Numbered from the stretch's first letter, positions 17,032 to 27,022 are shown. The stretch: DNA of 64,000 nucleotides from Endozoicomonas euniceicola (GCF_025562755.1 NZ_CP103300.1:930001-994000); one strand, 5' to 3'. A program made the numbers and translations. Notes: generated by a model not told the origin, from the sequence alone.

Positions 17032-18943
17032 GGTGAGTAGACCTGCTCAGTCACCTGAGCAGGCCCCTCCTCAGAACCGGACGTGCGGAATTACCGCATC
17101 CGGCTCCCGATAGACCAGTGTCCCCACACATATTCAGCGAGACTGGAACATTGACACAGTTTTCCATTTCTCCGGATAACCAAGTGCTTTGAGGATTTTG
17201 CTCAACTTCTCCCAATTCAAGTATCGCTTTCCACCTTGGCGGTTAAGCCATTTAAGGATGATGCGCTTACCTTGCTCTATGAATTGCTTGACCCGTCTAC
17301 GATTATCAGAGATGCCGTGGTAGTTAATCCACCCCTTTATCACTCTAATCGCAGTCTTCAGTGTTTGCACACGGTCAGAACTCAGGTTCTTCCAGAGGAA
17401 GCCCCTCAACCCCTTGAGTTTGGCTGCGAAACGGTCTTTGCGGCTGGTAAACTTCAGTCGCCAGTAGCCTTTTCGCGATTTACCCCAATAGCAGGTAAAC
17501 CCAAGGAAGTTGAACGTCGGCAGGCGTTTCCCTGATCGGTCTGCCCTTAAAGCCGCCACATGTCCCGCAGGTATTATCTGCGATTTGTCCTTGTGCAGCT
17601 TCAGGCCAAACTTCTCTAATCGCTTAGGTAAGACTTTGTAGAAGCGTTCTGCTTCGCTTTGCACCTCGAAGGTGAATACCATGTCGTCAGCGTATCTCAC
17701 CATTTCTGCCCGTCCCCTGATGTGTGAATGACTTACCTTGGTAAACCATTCATCAATCACATAGTGCAGGTAGATATTGGCAAGGACAGGTGACAGGATT
17801 GAACCTTGTGGGCAGCCTTCCCGATTTATGGATACTTGTTTGTGTTCCATCACGGGCGCAGTAATCAGAACTTCGATGAGCCTGAGAAAGCGCCGGTCTG
17901 ATATCTTGGCTCGCAATATCTTCATCAATTCCTTGTGGGGAATAGTATTGAAGTATTTGCGGATATCAATCTCCACAACAGTCCCATTCCAGTTACGGTA
18001 GGTAGACTGCTGTAAAGCCCTCAAAGCATCGTGACAGTTCAAGCCGGGTCTGAAACCGTATGAGCATGGCAGAAACAGTGGCTCGTATATCTTGTTGAGG
18101 ATTTGGCTGACTGCAAGCTGCACCAGCTTGTCCTCAATGCAGGATATGGCCAGAGGTCGTTTACTGCCGTCCTCTTTTGGGATTTCAGTGATCCTTGCTG
18201 GCTTGGGTTTGTAGGTGCCACGGCGGATACGCTGGAGAAGATCATTAATGTTCTCGTCCAGCTTTTCGCCATAAGCAGCCTTTGTCACACGGTCAATACC
18301 TACGGCCTTGTTCCCGTCCAGCCGAAAGAATTGTCCCTTCAGCATGTTGACATTCAGCAAGTGCCCAAGATTATTGAACACCATTTGTCTGTCGTATGCT
18401 GACTTCTCGCCTATGCGCTCAAGTTTCGTTAACCATGATTGTCCGTCGTTGCTGAGTACGGTCATTGTTTCGCTCTCACGCTCGATCTATCTGCCAGCCC
18501 TTCGCTCCACGGTCATTACTCGCTTCATCACTACTATGGCTGACTCCGACTTCCATAAGGTCATTTGCAAAGCCTCGTGTTTTGCACTTGCGCTTCGCAT
18601 ACTCAATCCGTCGAGAACCCTATGGATCTCCTGGGTTCAGTCGTGTATCTCTATAAACTCGCCGACGCCTGCGACTCCGGTGGGTAGTGTCGTTCGGATT
18701 TCCCAGTTTAACCTCGCACAACACTCTTTGGCCTGCTACAAATCCAAGAGTATCGGCACCCACAATCAGAGGGATTTCGGAGCTATCACGTTCACCATTC
18801 GGTTTCGGCTCGAATATTTCGCTGTCTACGCTTCGTCACTATTGTTACCGCCAGCAACGCAAGACTCGCTATACGGTGGAGCTGGTTCTCCTTCCGTAGC
18901 GGGACTTTCACCCGCAAGATACACGCTGCTTATCCCAGCGCAC
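17032..18943 (-). mobile_element. Group II intron (antisense within tnpB)
   Basis: On the minus strand the intron begins GTGCGCTGGGATAAGC at 18943, the group II 5' consensus, with the typical GGGTGAAAGTCCCGC downstream. It ends after a domain V (about 17068-17113: GAGCCGGATGCGG...CCGCACGTCCGGTTC) and a domain VI hairpin (CCTGCTCAGG...CTGAGCAGG). Both boundaries are defined by the uninterrupted copy at 51.7 kb; one flanking base differs (TGG versus TGA). The intron is 1912 bases, with its reverse transcriptase in domain IV. Confidence 0.92.
17134..18465 (-). CDS. ltrA: Group II intron reverse transcriptase/maturase
   Basis: 443 residues. RT domains are in order: FFRLDGNKAVGIDRVTK, RPLAISCIEDKLVQLAVSQIL, YGFRPGLNCHDAL, EIDIRKYFNTIPH, GCPQGSILSPVLANIYLH and the catalytic RYADDMVF. 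The thumb/maturase X domain follows (FNFLGFTCYWGKSRKG; GWINYHG, a GIIM hallmark). No HNH endonuclease domain at the C-terminus, so mobility would rely on other priming. Intact frame, inside domain IV of the intron, about 480 bases from the intron 5' end. Confidence 0.93.
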   Translation of the reverse strand: MTVLSNDGQSWLTKLERIGEKSAYDRQMVFNNLGHLLNVNMLKGQFFRLDGNKAVGIDRVTKAAYGEKLDENINDLLQRIRRGTYKPKPARITEIPKEDGSKRPLAISCIEDKLVQLAVSQILNKIYEPLFLPCSYGFRPGLNCHDALRALQQSTYRNWNGTVVEIDIRKYFNTIPHKELMKILRAKISDRRFLRLIEVLITAPVMEHKQVSINREGCPQGSILSPVLANIYLHYVIDEWFTKVSHSHIRGRAEMVRYADDMVFTFEVQSEAERFYKVLPKRLEKFGLKLHKDKSQIIPAGHVAALRADRSGKRLPTFNFLGFTCYWGKSRKGYWRLKFTSRKDRFAAKLKGLRGFLWKNLSSDRVQTLKTAIRVIKGWINYHGISDNRRRVKQFIEQGKRIILKWLNRQGGKRYLNWEKLSKILKALGYPEKWKTVSMFQSR

Positions 18944-19794
18944 TGGAGGTTTCTCAGAAATAAGTTTTAAGAGCCGTAAAGGAAGCAGGCACTCATTCTC
19001 TATTGATAGACTGCCAAAGGGATTGAACCCTTGCGTTAATGCGTTGGGCAGAATCCATCTAACGGAAGAAGTGCCTGCCGAAGCCATTGGTAAATCATGC
19101 GTTATTACCTGTGACAAAGGGCGCTGGTTCATTCAGGTTCAACAACACATAGAACTCAATGCCGATATCCAAGGCGCAGTGAAGTGTGTTGGGATCGACC
19201 CCGGAGTGCGAACTTTTGCTACCTGTTTCAGCGATAAAGAGGCTTTAATTGCAGGAAATGACTTTGCCAAAGAAAAGTTGTTCCCGCTTATGAAACGAGT
19301 TGACAATTTCATTGGGCAAAAACAAAAGATTCTAAACACCCAAAAAGGCATAAAGTTTCCTGACATGCCTCAGTGGGCGCAGGATCGTATTGTCAACTTT
19401 GACAAAGAGATTAACCGCCTTAAGTGCAAGAAAGATGACATTATTCTGGACTTGCATAACCGACTGGCGTTCGAGCTTGTATCCAATTATGACGTTATCT
19501 TTCTGCCGTCTTTCGAGACGAGGGGTATGGTCACACGAAAAGACAAAAAGGTGCGTACCATACGCCGGAATACCTGCCGCCAGATGCTAGATCTCAATCA
19601 TTACGGGTTTAAGGTGCGTTTGAAGTGGTACGCCAGAAAGTACGGAAAGCACGTTGTGGATTGCAATGAAGCGTACACGTCAAAGACCCGCTCATGGGAT
19701 GGCAGTATTGATGATCGGCTTGGTTCATCAAAAGTTATAAAAGGCAATGGTTTCACAGTTGACAGAGACATCAACGGTGCGAGAAACGTCCTTC

Positions 19795-21336
19795 TTAAAA
19801 ATCTAACAAGGCAGCTTGAGCCTTAATCATAACAACGAATGTTGCGTTCGTTGCGGTTTTAATCAAGAGGCTCCCGGCCAGTTCCTGCAATAAACGACGG
19901 TTTGGCTTGATCCCTGTAAATAACTTTTGCCCTGCAAATTCAGGTGGTAACTCTTTTAGCAACTCGTTTGACAACTTGTTTGGCAAAGGCAGAATACGAT
20001 CGGGGATTTTGAATCGCGCTATCTTGTCTGCCAGAAAATTTTTTATCTCCAGCTCGTTGACGGTTCCGCCCACCATTTCCACAAAGGCCAAAGGTCGCTG
20101 ACCAAACTTTGCATCCGTCACCGCCACCACAACCGCCAGTGCAACGTCTTCGCAGGCCAGCAATGCCTGTTCAATTTCTTCAGGATGAATATTCTCTCCT
20201 CCGGAAATCAGCATATTGTCTTTGCGCCCCAGAACACGGATTTGCTGATCAACCCACTCGCCAAGATCTCCCGTGTGAAACCAGCCTTCCGCATCAACCA
20301 CTGGTACAACTCGACTACTGCCTTGACTTTCAAAGTAATAACCCAGGCATAAGGATTCGCCAGCCACAAGAATCTCACCATCACTGGCAATTTTAACCCT
20401 TCGGTAAGGCAGCACTTCACCGGATGTAACGCCCTCAGAGGTAAACTGCGGTACACCTGTGCAGACCTGGGAACTCATTTCTGTCATTCCGTAAGTGGTC
20501 AGAATCTGAATATTTTTTTCCTGTACGGTCCTGACCAGAGGGGCTGAGGCAACACCCCCACCCAGCAAAATAGTTTTAAGTCGGGTTCCGGCAAGATCAA
20601 TACAATGATCACCCTGCACTATCTGCTGTAACTGGGTATTGACCAGAGAGATATGAGTTACTGGCATAGCATTCAGTAACCGTGACAGCGGCAGCCCTTG
20701 TTGATCAATCAACATACAGGCCCCTGCCATCAGACAACGAATAACAATACTGAAGCCACCCACATGAAACAAAGGCAGCGATAACAACCAGCCATCGCCC
20801 TGAGTGAGCTCAATAACAGCAGCAGAGCCCCTGGCACTGAACAGATGGTTATCCAAACAGTGAGCCACTGCCTTTGGAACGCCGGTTGTACCTGAGGTGG
20901 GTATCAGATCGACGATTACTTTGCGATCAAGGACTACCAACGAGTCAACAGCCACCATCCGGGCAGTCAGCGCAGGCCTTCCAACCGGTACTATTGATTC
21001 AGGATTAAAGTGGTTATCAGTGACGTAAGCGCTGGCACCAATGTTGGCGGCATAGTCCAGAATCCGGGATTCAGGAAACACCGGGTTAACCGGACAGTAA
21101 ACCAGCCCCGAACGCAGACAGGCCAGCATGACAACCACAGTCTCAAGTTTGTCCTGAAGTATGACCAGCAAGCGGTCACCTGCACTGAGTCGTGACGCCA
21201 GCTGCTGACGGTAGTCCTCAACCCAGGCATCCAGTTGCAGAGCCGACACGCTACGATCATTCACCTTCACCGCTGCGCAATCCGGTGATGACAAAGCCAT
21301 TCTGCGTAAAGGGCATTCGATCAGAGGAAGAGTCAC
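19795..21336 (-). CDS. menE: o-Succinylbenzoate-CoA ligase MenE, C-terminus altered by IS607 insertion
   Basis: Acyl-CoA synthetase of menaquinone synthesis (OSB to OSB-CoA). The adenylation motif IPTSGTTGVPKAVAH, TYGMTEMSS, GWFHTGDLGEW and GRKDNMLISGGENIHPEE are all present. GTG start at 21336 overlapping the menC stop (GTGA). From 19869 downward the frame runs into the right end of IS607 copy 1, so roughly the last 24 residues (after LQELAGSL) are transposon-encoded and the native end is lost. The catalytic core, including the C-terminal lid, is upstream of the junction, so activity may remain. Confidence 0.9.
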   Translation of the reverse strand: MTLPLIECPLRRMALSSPDCAAVKVNDRSVSALQLDAWVEDYRQQLASRLSAGDRLLVILQDKLETVVVMLACLRSGLVYCPVNPVFPESRILDYAANIGASAYVTDNHFNPESIVPVGRPALTARMVAVDSLVVLDRKVIVDLIPTSGTTGVPKAVAHCLDNHLFSARGSAAVIELTQGDGWLLSLPLFHVGGFSIVIRCLMAGACMLIDQQGLPLSRLLNAMPVTHISLVNTQLQQIVQGDHCIDLAGTRLKTILLGGGVASAPLVRTVQEKNIQILTTYGMTEMSSQVCTGVPQFTSEGVTSGEVLPYRRVKIASDGEILVAGESLCLGYYFESQGSSRVVPVVDAEGWFHTGDLGEWVDQQIRVLGRKDNMLISGGENIHPEEIEQALLACEDVALAVVVAVTDAKFGQRPLAFVEMVGGTVNELEIKNFLADKIARFKIPDRILPLPNKLSNELLKELPPEFAGQKLFTGIKPNRRLLQELAGSLLIKTATNATFVVMIKAQAALLDF

Positions 21337-22355
21337 ACCCGCTCCATATGTTGTAATACCGGCTCAGGCAGACGTTGCCAGAGGGCAACAGGCTGATCAA
21401 GCAGGTGATGCTCAAAAGCCGTAAGAGTATCAAGGCCCGCCGCTTCACCGGGTGCCCAGATTCTTGCAAGGGTTTCCAGCGTATTGACACCCAGCACCGA
21501 CTCAAAGGCTGAGCTGATAATGACGTGAACACCTGCCTCTCTGCCTGCGCTGACCAGACTTTCACAGCGACGAATACCACCAACCAGCGCGGGCTTCACG
21601 ACAATGGCGGCAAGGCCTGTTTGCGGCGAGAATTCAAACTCCGGGTTTTGCAGGGTTTCATCCCAGGCAAAAGGCATACGTGTCTGTTGATAAAAGGCGG
21701 GACAATCCGCGGCGTTATCCACGGGCTCTTCTATATAGGCAATACGGGATGAATCAATCTGACGGGCAAACTCTACCGCCTGCTCTAATGACCAGCCCCG
21801 GTTAGCGTCCAGCCTCAGGCAAACGGGCTCTGGCAATGCTTCAAGAAGCTGCTTTACCCGATAAACCTCTGACTTCAACTCCCCACGAGCCACTTTAAGC
21901 TTAAAGGCAACGGGCCAGCAAGATGACCAGGATTCTATGCGCCTCAGCATTTCCATCGTCGACCCGGTTAACAATGGCGCGACAGGCAACGCTGTTTCAT
22001 TATCATCAGCCAGAAGCACTGGCAGGCTGATCGCTGATTCCAGAGCAAAGGCAACGGAGGGGTAGACAGGCTGACCATACCATTCCTGACTATTGAAAGA
22101 CTCCGGATCAACCTGCTGCCCTGCCAGCGCTGAAGCAATCTCCCCCAGTTGTTGTCGGGCGGCATCCAGGCTTTCAAGGCTAAAGTCAGGAAGCGGCGCG
22201 GCTTCGCCGTAAAGGTATCCAACGCCCTGATCAGCGTCGTTTACCTTTAACTCCAGAATCAACCCCTGCCGACGGGTCAGTTTTGTTTTTTTCAGTGGCA
22301 AAGGCCAGGCCAGGGGCAAGTCATACTGGTAAACCTTCGAGCCAACTATTTCCAT
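21333..22355 (-). CDS. menC: o-Succinylbenzoate synthase MenC
   Basis: Enolase-superfamily dehydratase (SHCHC to OSB). Catalytic features: KLKVARG (Lys-x-Lys), metal ligands in RLDANRGW, YIEEPVDN and WDETLQ, and VVKPALVGGIRRC. Start set at ATG 22355 (MEIVGSKVYQYDLPLAW), which matches where the family begins and has GGTGGAG eight bases upstream. The open frame extends to 22394, adjoining the menH stop, so a start coupled to menH is the alternative. Stop overlaps the menE start by four bases. Confidence 0.92.
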   Translation of the reverse strand: MEIVGSKVYQYDLPLAWPLPLKKTKLTRRQGLILELKVNDADQGVGYLYGEAAPLPDFSLESLDAARQQLGEIASALAGQQVDPESFNSQEWYGQPVYPSVAFALESAISLPVLLADDNETALPVAPLLTGSTMEMLRRIESWSSCWPVAFKLKVARGELKSEVYRVKQLLEALPEPVCLRLDANRGWSLEQAVEFARQIDSSRIAYIEEPVDNAADCPAFYQQTRMPFAWDETLQNPEFEFSPQTGLAAIVVKPALVGGIRRCESLVSAGREAGVHVIISSAFESVLGVNTLETLARIWAPGEAAGLDTLTAFEHHLLDQPVALWQRLPEPVLQHMERV

Positions 22356-22394
22356 TCCTCTTTCTCCACCCATCTCTTCATTAAGAGCCACCAT

Positions 22395-23195
22395 TTACTC
22401 GCTGGAGCGCCCCAGCTGCTGTCGAATGATAGCGGCCATGTCAGCTGGCCGCTCCCGATGGATATTGTGACCGGTACCAGCAATTTTATGCAGGCCGGCC
22501 AGACTACCGGACTTATGCAACCGCAAAGCAATCCCGGTGTATTTCAAATCCCGTTCCCCGTAAAAGTAATGAACAGGAAACGGAACATCTTCCATTTGCC
22601 CCCAGCAGGCAGGCTGTCTGGATAAACTACAGTATTCGAGTATGTCACCCAGTAAACGACCATTTCTGTTTATTTCGAGCCGGTATTCCATCAGAGTCTG
22701 TCTTTGCTGGCTGTTCAGGTCGGCAAAAACAGGCTGGTGATACCATTGCTGAAGCACTTCATCCAGAGGCTCCGTCCGGAAACGCTCTGCCCACTCTTTA
22801 TCACTCTGGCGACGTATGTCTCTGTCAGCTTCCGACTCCAGCCCCGGATGACAGGATTCCAGTAACAGCTGCTCAACCCTGTGGCTGTGGCTCAGGCTGT
22901 GCAACAGAGCCAGTCGCCCACCCAGGGAGTACCCCAACAGGCTGTAATGTTTCAGGTCCAGCTGATGCAGGGTCAGATCCAGCAGGTCACTGAATAGTGC
23001 AAATGCCTTGTCGTCAGACAGTTCGACATTCAGGCTTTTAGCGTGCCCCGGAAGGTCTACAGCCACCAGGTAAAAATCTTCTTCCAGCAGTGACACCAGC
23101 GGCAACCAGTCTTCACTGTCTCCCAGAAAACCATGCAGTAATACCAGGGTCGGACGCCCCCGAATACCCCAGGTTCGGTAAGCAAGGTTATTCAT
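22395..23195 (-). CDS. menH: SHCHC synthase MenH (alpha/beta hydrolase)
   Basis: Converts SEPHCHC to SHCHC in menaquinone synthesis. 266 residues. Alpha/beta-hydrolase core LVLLHGFLGDSEDW, nucleophile elbow LLGYSLGGRLAL (catalytic Ser), late Asp in FYGERDLKY and His in IAGTGHNIHRERP. Starts at 23195 with a one-base overlap with the menD stop (TAATG), and is directly followed by menC, so it is part of a tightly packed operon. Confidence 0.92.
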   Translation of the reverse strand: MNNLAYRTWGIRGRPTLVLLHGFLGDSEDWLPLVSLLEEDFYLVAVDLPGHAKSLNVELSDDKAFALFSDLLDLTLHQLDLKHYSLLGYSLGGRLALLHSLSHSHRVEQLLLESCHPGLESEADRDIRRQSDKEWAERFRTEPLDEVLQQWYHQPVFADLNSQQRQTLMEYRLEINRNGRLLGDILEYCSLSRQPACWGQMEDVPFPVHYFYGERDLKYTGIALRLHKSGSLAGLHKIAGTGHNIHRERPADMAAIIRQQLGRSSE

Positions 23196-24958
23196 TACAA
23201 CTCCTCTACCTGAGCAATAGTCTGGCTGATATCACGGGCAGCCTCTCCCGGTTCGGTTTTCACCTCAAGCAGAGTGCAACCCGAACGCAGCAGCGACCGT
23301 TCCACAACCTGCCTGAAAGCAGCGATGGATTCCGGGCATTCATACTCAATACCAAACAGGGCGGCTGCGTGACTGCCATCCAGACCGTGCGGTGTCGTGA
23401 AATAATCCATGGCCCGGTGCCTGATGGCTGAATCACCCTTTGCCAGTGGCAACAGGTTGAAAATGCCGCCACCGTCGTTATTTAACAAAATGATCAGCAT
23501 TGGGGAATTAAGGTTTCTGACTAACTGCAAAGAGTTCAGGTCATGCAGGAACGAAATATCGCCCAGCAGCAGAACCAGCGGTTTCTGTGTTGCTACTGAG
23601 CAGCCAGCGGCAGTCGCCATCAGGCCATCAATGCCACTGGCCCCCCGATTAGTGTAGACACCATAAGAACGATGGGCAGAAAACATATCCATCAAACGGA
23701 TGGGAAGGCTATTGCCAATAAACAGGGAGGCTTCTTCAGGCAGCAGTGTTGACAGGCTGGCAGCAACCCACCGCTCGGATAAAGACTCTGACTGCCCTAG
23801 TCGTACGACACTAGCAATACGTTGCCCCTGCGCCTGAAAAGCGTCGAGCCATTCTGGCTGCAAAGGTTCTTCTGATCCAACGTGCAACTGCGCCAGCTGA
23901 TGGCAGATTCGGCCAATATTGCCCACCATGCGATAAGTCTGACAATGACCGGTATCCATGCGCCTGACTTCACGCCCCAGCATGTAATAATGCTGCCAGC
24001 GATGACTGCCAAGAAAATGGTCAAGCCGTTTGGAGATCAGATGCCCGCCCACCTGAAACACACGGTCAGCCTGACACATTAACGCCCTGCCTGAGCGGGA
24101 TGCCAGCAACAGGTCACTGTGCTGGATAACCCCAGGATGCCCGTGCAGCTGAGACTGAATATCCGCAAGAACCGGCCAGCCCAACTGCTGTGCCAGAACC
24201 AGCACAGCATTGATATCGTCGCTGGTTCTCAGACGACCAATCACCACCAACCCTTTACCTGACATAAATTCAGCCCACGACACCGGGCTGGCATTTAAAC
24301 TGCCATCCCCGTGCAGTTCATATTCCGTATGGGGAGAGCCGGATTCAATCCAGCGGGTCGTTTCAGCCAGGTACAGAGAGTAGTCTTCATCCTTTTTGCC
24401 GGGATACAAAGGCTCCCGGAACATACAGTTAATATGCAGTGGCAGACCTTGCCGGCAGGAACGTGCATAGGCCTGGTCAATACTGGTCAGGAGCCAGTTA
24501 GCGGGGATATCCAGACTGGGGGTTGGCAGTCGAATCGTAGCCCCCGGATAACCGGAAAAAATATCCTGCTGTTCAATGGCCTGATTAGCACCGCAGTCAA
24601 TCAGTTCAGGCGGACGGTCAGCGGTAATGATCACCAGTGGAACGCCAGACTGTCGAGCTTCCACAATAGCAGGGTACAGGTTGGGTACTGCGGTTCCTGA
24701 CGTGGTTATCACAGCCACCGGTTTGCCACTGCTTTTCGCCAGGCCCAGGGCATAAAAAGCCAGCCCCCGCTCATCGAAATGAACATGCTGCCGAAGGCTG
24801 GGGTGAACCGCAGCCGCGAGCGTCAGGGGTGCCGACCGGGAACCCGGTGCTATGCAGATATGCTCAACGCCAAGCCGCCACAATTCTTCCAGTAACAGGG
24901 CTGACCATAAACTATTCAGGTTGGGATGCCGGGTTGGAAATTTCATCAACAGATTCAC
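23195..24958 (-). CDS. menD: SEPHCHC synthase MenD
   Basis: Thiamine-diphosphate enzyme joining isochorismate and 2-oxoglutarate. About 587 residues. Features: CIAPGSRSAPLTLAA and DERGLAFYALG in the N-terminal domain, TSGTAVPNLYPAIVEA, and the ThDP/Mg motif GDISFLHDLNSLQL...NNDGGGIF. The frame opens with GTG at 24958; an ATG at 24946 (MKFPTRHPN) is an equally possible start, neither having a strong ribosome site. About 100 bp after menF. Confidence 0.93.
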   Translation of the reverse strand: MNLLMKFPTRHPNLNSLWSALLLEELWRLGVEHICIAPGSRSAPLTLAAAVHPSLRQHVHFDERGLAFYALGLAKSSGKPVAVITTSGTAVPNLYPAIVEARQSGVPLVIITADRPPELIDCGANQAIEQQDIFSGYPGATIRLPTPSLDIPANWLLTSIDQAYARSCRQGLPLHINCMFREPLYPGKKDEDYSLYLAETTRWIESGSPHTEYELHGDGSLNASPVSWAEFMSGKGLVVIGRLRTSDDINAVLVLAQQLGWPVLADIQSQLHGHPGVIQHSDLLLASRSGRALMCQADRVFQVGGHLISKRLDHFLGSHRWQHYYMLGREVRRMDTGHCQTYRMVGNIGRICHQLAQLHVGSEEPLQPEWLDAFQAQGQRIASVVRLGQSESLSERWVAASLSTLLPEEASLFIGNSLPIRLMDMFSAHRSYGVYTNRGASGIDGLMATAAGCSVATQKPLVLLLGDISFLHDLNSLQLVRNLNSPMLIILLNNDGGGIFNLLPLAKGDSAIRHRAMDYFTTPHGLDGSHAAALFGIEYECPESIAAFRQVVERSLLRSGCTLLEVKTEPGEAARDISQTIAQVEEL

Positions 24959-25063
24959 ACAAAAGCCAAAAGTGATAGACCAAAGCTCATTTGAAACACA
25001 AGGTTTCTGATTGCCCCCATCGTCATCCCCGCACAGGCAAGGATGACGAAGCGCTGGTGTTTT

Positions 25064-26509
25064 TCAGAGTGCAACATTTTCCTGCTCCGCATCCTTTAGC
25101 AACGAGTACACCGTTGCCAGTTTATTGTTCAGCTCCTGCCACTCCTCAGTAGCCACAGAGCCCTGAACAATACCACCTCCGGAGAATAACGACAGTTGTT
25201 GCAGGTTGTCCGACAGTTTTCGCAGCAATCCGGAACGAATGGTAACCGCCATTTCGGTATGCTCCGGCGAGACCATGCCAAAGACGCCCGCATAAAGACC
25301 ACGGGCGTAACCTTCATGGTTTTCAATAAACTGCATGGCGACTTCCCGGCTGGTACCACCCACCGCTGGTGTGGGATGCAGAGCCGTCAGAAGCCCGGCA
25401 TCCGTTACTCCGGCTTTAAGCACACCCCGAATCAGATAACGTAAATGCTGGATAGATTTGAGTTTGACCACTGAATGGCTTCGGTCTGCCTCCAGCGACT
25501 GGCACAAGTCTCCCAGCCGATCACGGATATCTTTCAGTACCAGCTGGTTTTCATAAATGTTTTTACTGTCGTTTAATAGCGATTGTTCCAGAGCATTGTC
25601 TTCTTCCCCGCTACTTCCCCTGGGGGCTGTGCCAGCCAGCGCTTCAGTATGAATAACTCTTCCCCGTCGAGCCATTAGCCGCTCCGGAGAGCAACCAAAA
25701 AACAGGTCACCATTACCTGCTTCAACAGCAAACACATAAGAGCGGGGGTTAGCCACCCGCCAGCGTTGTAGTAACCGCCAGGGGCTAAAGACTCCCTTGA
25801 TCGTGGTTGTGGCAGAGCGTGATAGTACAACTTTCTGCATTTCCCCCGCCATAAAGGCCTGTTTAGCCCTGGCAATGTTACGGCTACAGCCGGCCTGCCC
25901 TGGCTGGTAATGCAATGGACCAAGCTGATAAGCGTCGTGCCTGTCAGACACCTGCCATTTGATGGCAGCCAGCTGTTTCAGCGCACTGCGAATATCGGAC
26001 TGCCAGAGTTCATCTGTCTCAGCCTTTAGATAGCAAGCCACTGTTGTACCTTTTCGGGTTGACAGCATTTCAATCTGTGGCAGATAAACACAGCCATAGC
26101 CAAAGGCTGGCCAGACCATCCGGTCAACATCTGAAAACGACAGCCACAACAATGAACGGGCCTTTTCAGCCCATGTGCCCGAGTCGTTTATCAGGGCGAC
26201 AACTCTGTCAATCGCTTCAGGCAATTCCTGTCGTGATGGAATCGCCATACTCCAGCACTGACCCAGGGTGGCAATTTCTATATCAGCGTCCCGGTCACGC
26301 CAGTAAGATCGTTGCTGATTATGAGGGCTCTTTTCAGGCTGAGGGCTCTTTTCAGGCTGAGGGCTCTTTTGGTGTTCCAGCCACGACAGCAGGTTGTACG
26401 CTGGTACTGACTGCTCAATTCGCACAACAGGCACACCCGGTGCAGGCTTCTGCAGAAGCTGCCGCAGATGGTTTGTCAACGCAGGTGTATAAACATTAAC
26501 TTCTTGCAT
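25064..26509 (-). CDS. menF: Isochorismate synthase MenF
   Basis: Chorismate to isochorismate, first step of menaquinone synthesis. 481 residues. Chorismate-binding domain motifs: MQKVVLSRSATT (catalytic Lys), FFGCSPERLMARRG, HTEALAGTAPRGSSGEED, HLRYLIRGVLK, HPTPAVGGTSREVA and FSGGGIVQGSVATEEW. An in-frame 18-bp tandem repeat at 26323-26370 adds EKSPQPEKSPQPEKSP near residue 50, outside the catalytic part. First gene of the leftward menFDHCE operon; menB and menA are not in this window. Confidence 0.92.
   Translation of the reverse strand: MQEVNVYTPALTNHLRQLLQKPAPGVPVVRIEQSVPAYNLLSWLEHQKSPQPEKSPQPEKSPHNQQRSYWRDRDADIEIATLGQCWSMAIPSRQELPEAIDRVVALINDSGTWAEKARSLLWLSFSDVDRMVWPAFGYGCVYLPQIEMLSTRKGTTVACYLKAETDELWQSDIRSALKQLAAIKWQVSDRHDAYQLGPLHYQPGQAGCSRNIARAKQAFMAGEMQKVVLSRSATTTIKGVFSPWRLLQRWRVANPRSYVFAVEAGNGDLFFGCSPERLMARRGRVIHTEALAGTAPRGSSGEEDNALEQSLLNDSKNIYENQLVLKDIRDRLGDLCQSLEADRSHSVVKLKSIQHLRYLIRGVLKAGVTDAGLLTALHPTPAVGGTSREVAMQFIENHEGYARGLYAGVFGMVSPEHTEMAVTIRSGLLRKLSDNLQQLSLFSGGGIVQGSVATEEWQELNNKLATVYSLLKDAEQENVAL
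26323..26370. repeat. 18-bp in-frame tandem repeat in menF
   Basis: GAGGGCTCTTTTCAGGCT occurs twice in full and once in part. Being a multiple of three, changes in copy number alter length but not frame. Confidence 0.85.
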
Positions 26510-26671
26510 TGTTATAGCCGGAGAGCAAAATTATCTCCCGGACAAACTCCATCATCTGTGCATCAGGCAAATCGGTAAATTTTACGTACATGCACTGATC
26601 ACTACAGGTTGGTAATTTCCGAAGCGTTGCGTAATATTGCCTTCTGAACGTTGTTAGAAACAGGATCGAGT

Positions 26672-27022
26672 ATGGCAACCAATGGCGAATCTGCCAGAAA
26701 ATGGCTTGAAGCAAATCAACAGAAAACATCCCCGGAGCGTGTTCGCCAGATTCGCGACAATATAGTAGCCAAACTACAACGCCTTGATGACACCGACAGT
26801 GGACATGACGGTTTGCTGGAAGCTTTAGACGTAATGGACGCTCATCTGCTGCAACTGGAACAACAGGGTAAACCTGCGGAGCATTCAGGAAGTGGTTCTG
26901 AAGATTTACCACCACTGGACTACAGCCCACTGGTCAACCACCATCAGGAGGCGGTTCCACAGCTGAGTTCTGAGGAGAAACAGAGGCGGTTTCAGGAATT
27001 GCTCAGGAAAAGCAAGGGGTAG
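26672..27022 (+). CDS. Hypothetical small charged protein
   Basis: About 116 residues from ATG 26672 (MATNGESARKW), with AGGATCGAG just upstream. Helical, charged and Gln/Leu-rich (VRQIRDNIVAKLQRLDD, ALDVMDAHLLQLEQQ), likely a short coiled coil, and ends RFQELLRKSKG. No membrane segment. Not recognised; transcribed divergently from menF. An antisense frame (26496-26930) is rejected as a shadow. Confidence 0.5.
   Translation: MATNGESARKWLEANQQKTSPERVRQIRDNIVAKLQRLDDTDSGHDGLLEALDVMDAHLLQLEQQGKPAEHSGSGSEDLPPLDYSPLVNHHQEAVPQLSSEEKQRRFQELLRKSKG

Larger units (their letters stand above)
16664..19826 (+). pseudogene. tnpB: tnpB of IS607 copy 1, split by an antisense group II intron
   Basis: RNA-guided nuclease family (TnpB). 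The 5' part runs from ATG 16664 to 17031, and the 3' part from 18944 to 19826. Joined, they match the intact 416-residue protein at 51332-52582. RuvC residues are in the second part (GIDPGVRTFAT, LPSFETRGMV, VDRDINGARN). The intron sits in the opposite orientation to tnpB, so splicing of the tnpB transcript cannot repair it. The continuous frames seen at 16361-17113 and 19023-19826 are merely fragments. Confidence 0.88.
16147..19869 (+). mobile_element. IS607-family transposon, copy 1, interrupted by a group II intron
   Basis: Element with serine-recombinase tnpA and tnpB. Its limits come from comparison with the second copy at 50815-52625: the two are alike from ATGCAACAATCGC on the left to TTTTAATCAAGAG on the right and unrelated outside. 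The length difference (3723 versus 1811 bases) is exactly the 1912-base intron. The right end lies inside the 3' end of menE and supplies its last codons and stop. Confidence 0.9.

Noticed and set aside
16664..19826. Rescue of tnpB copy 1 by intron splicing
   Set aside because: The intron 5' end, domain V and reverse transcriptase all lie on the minus strand, opposite to tnpB.
26496..26930. Minus-strand frame of 144 codons
   Set aside because: It overlaps the better supported 26672 gene with its own ribosome site and shows no family features.
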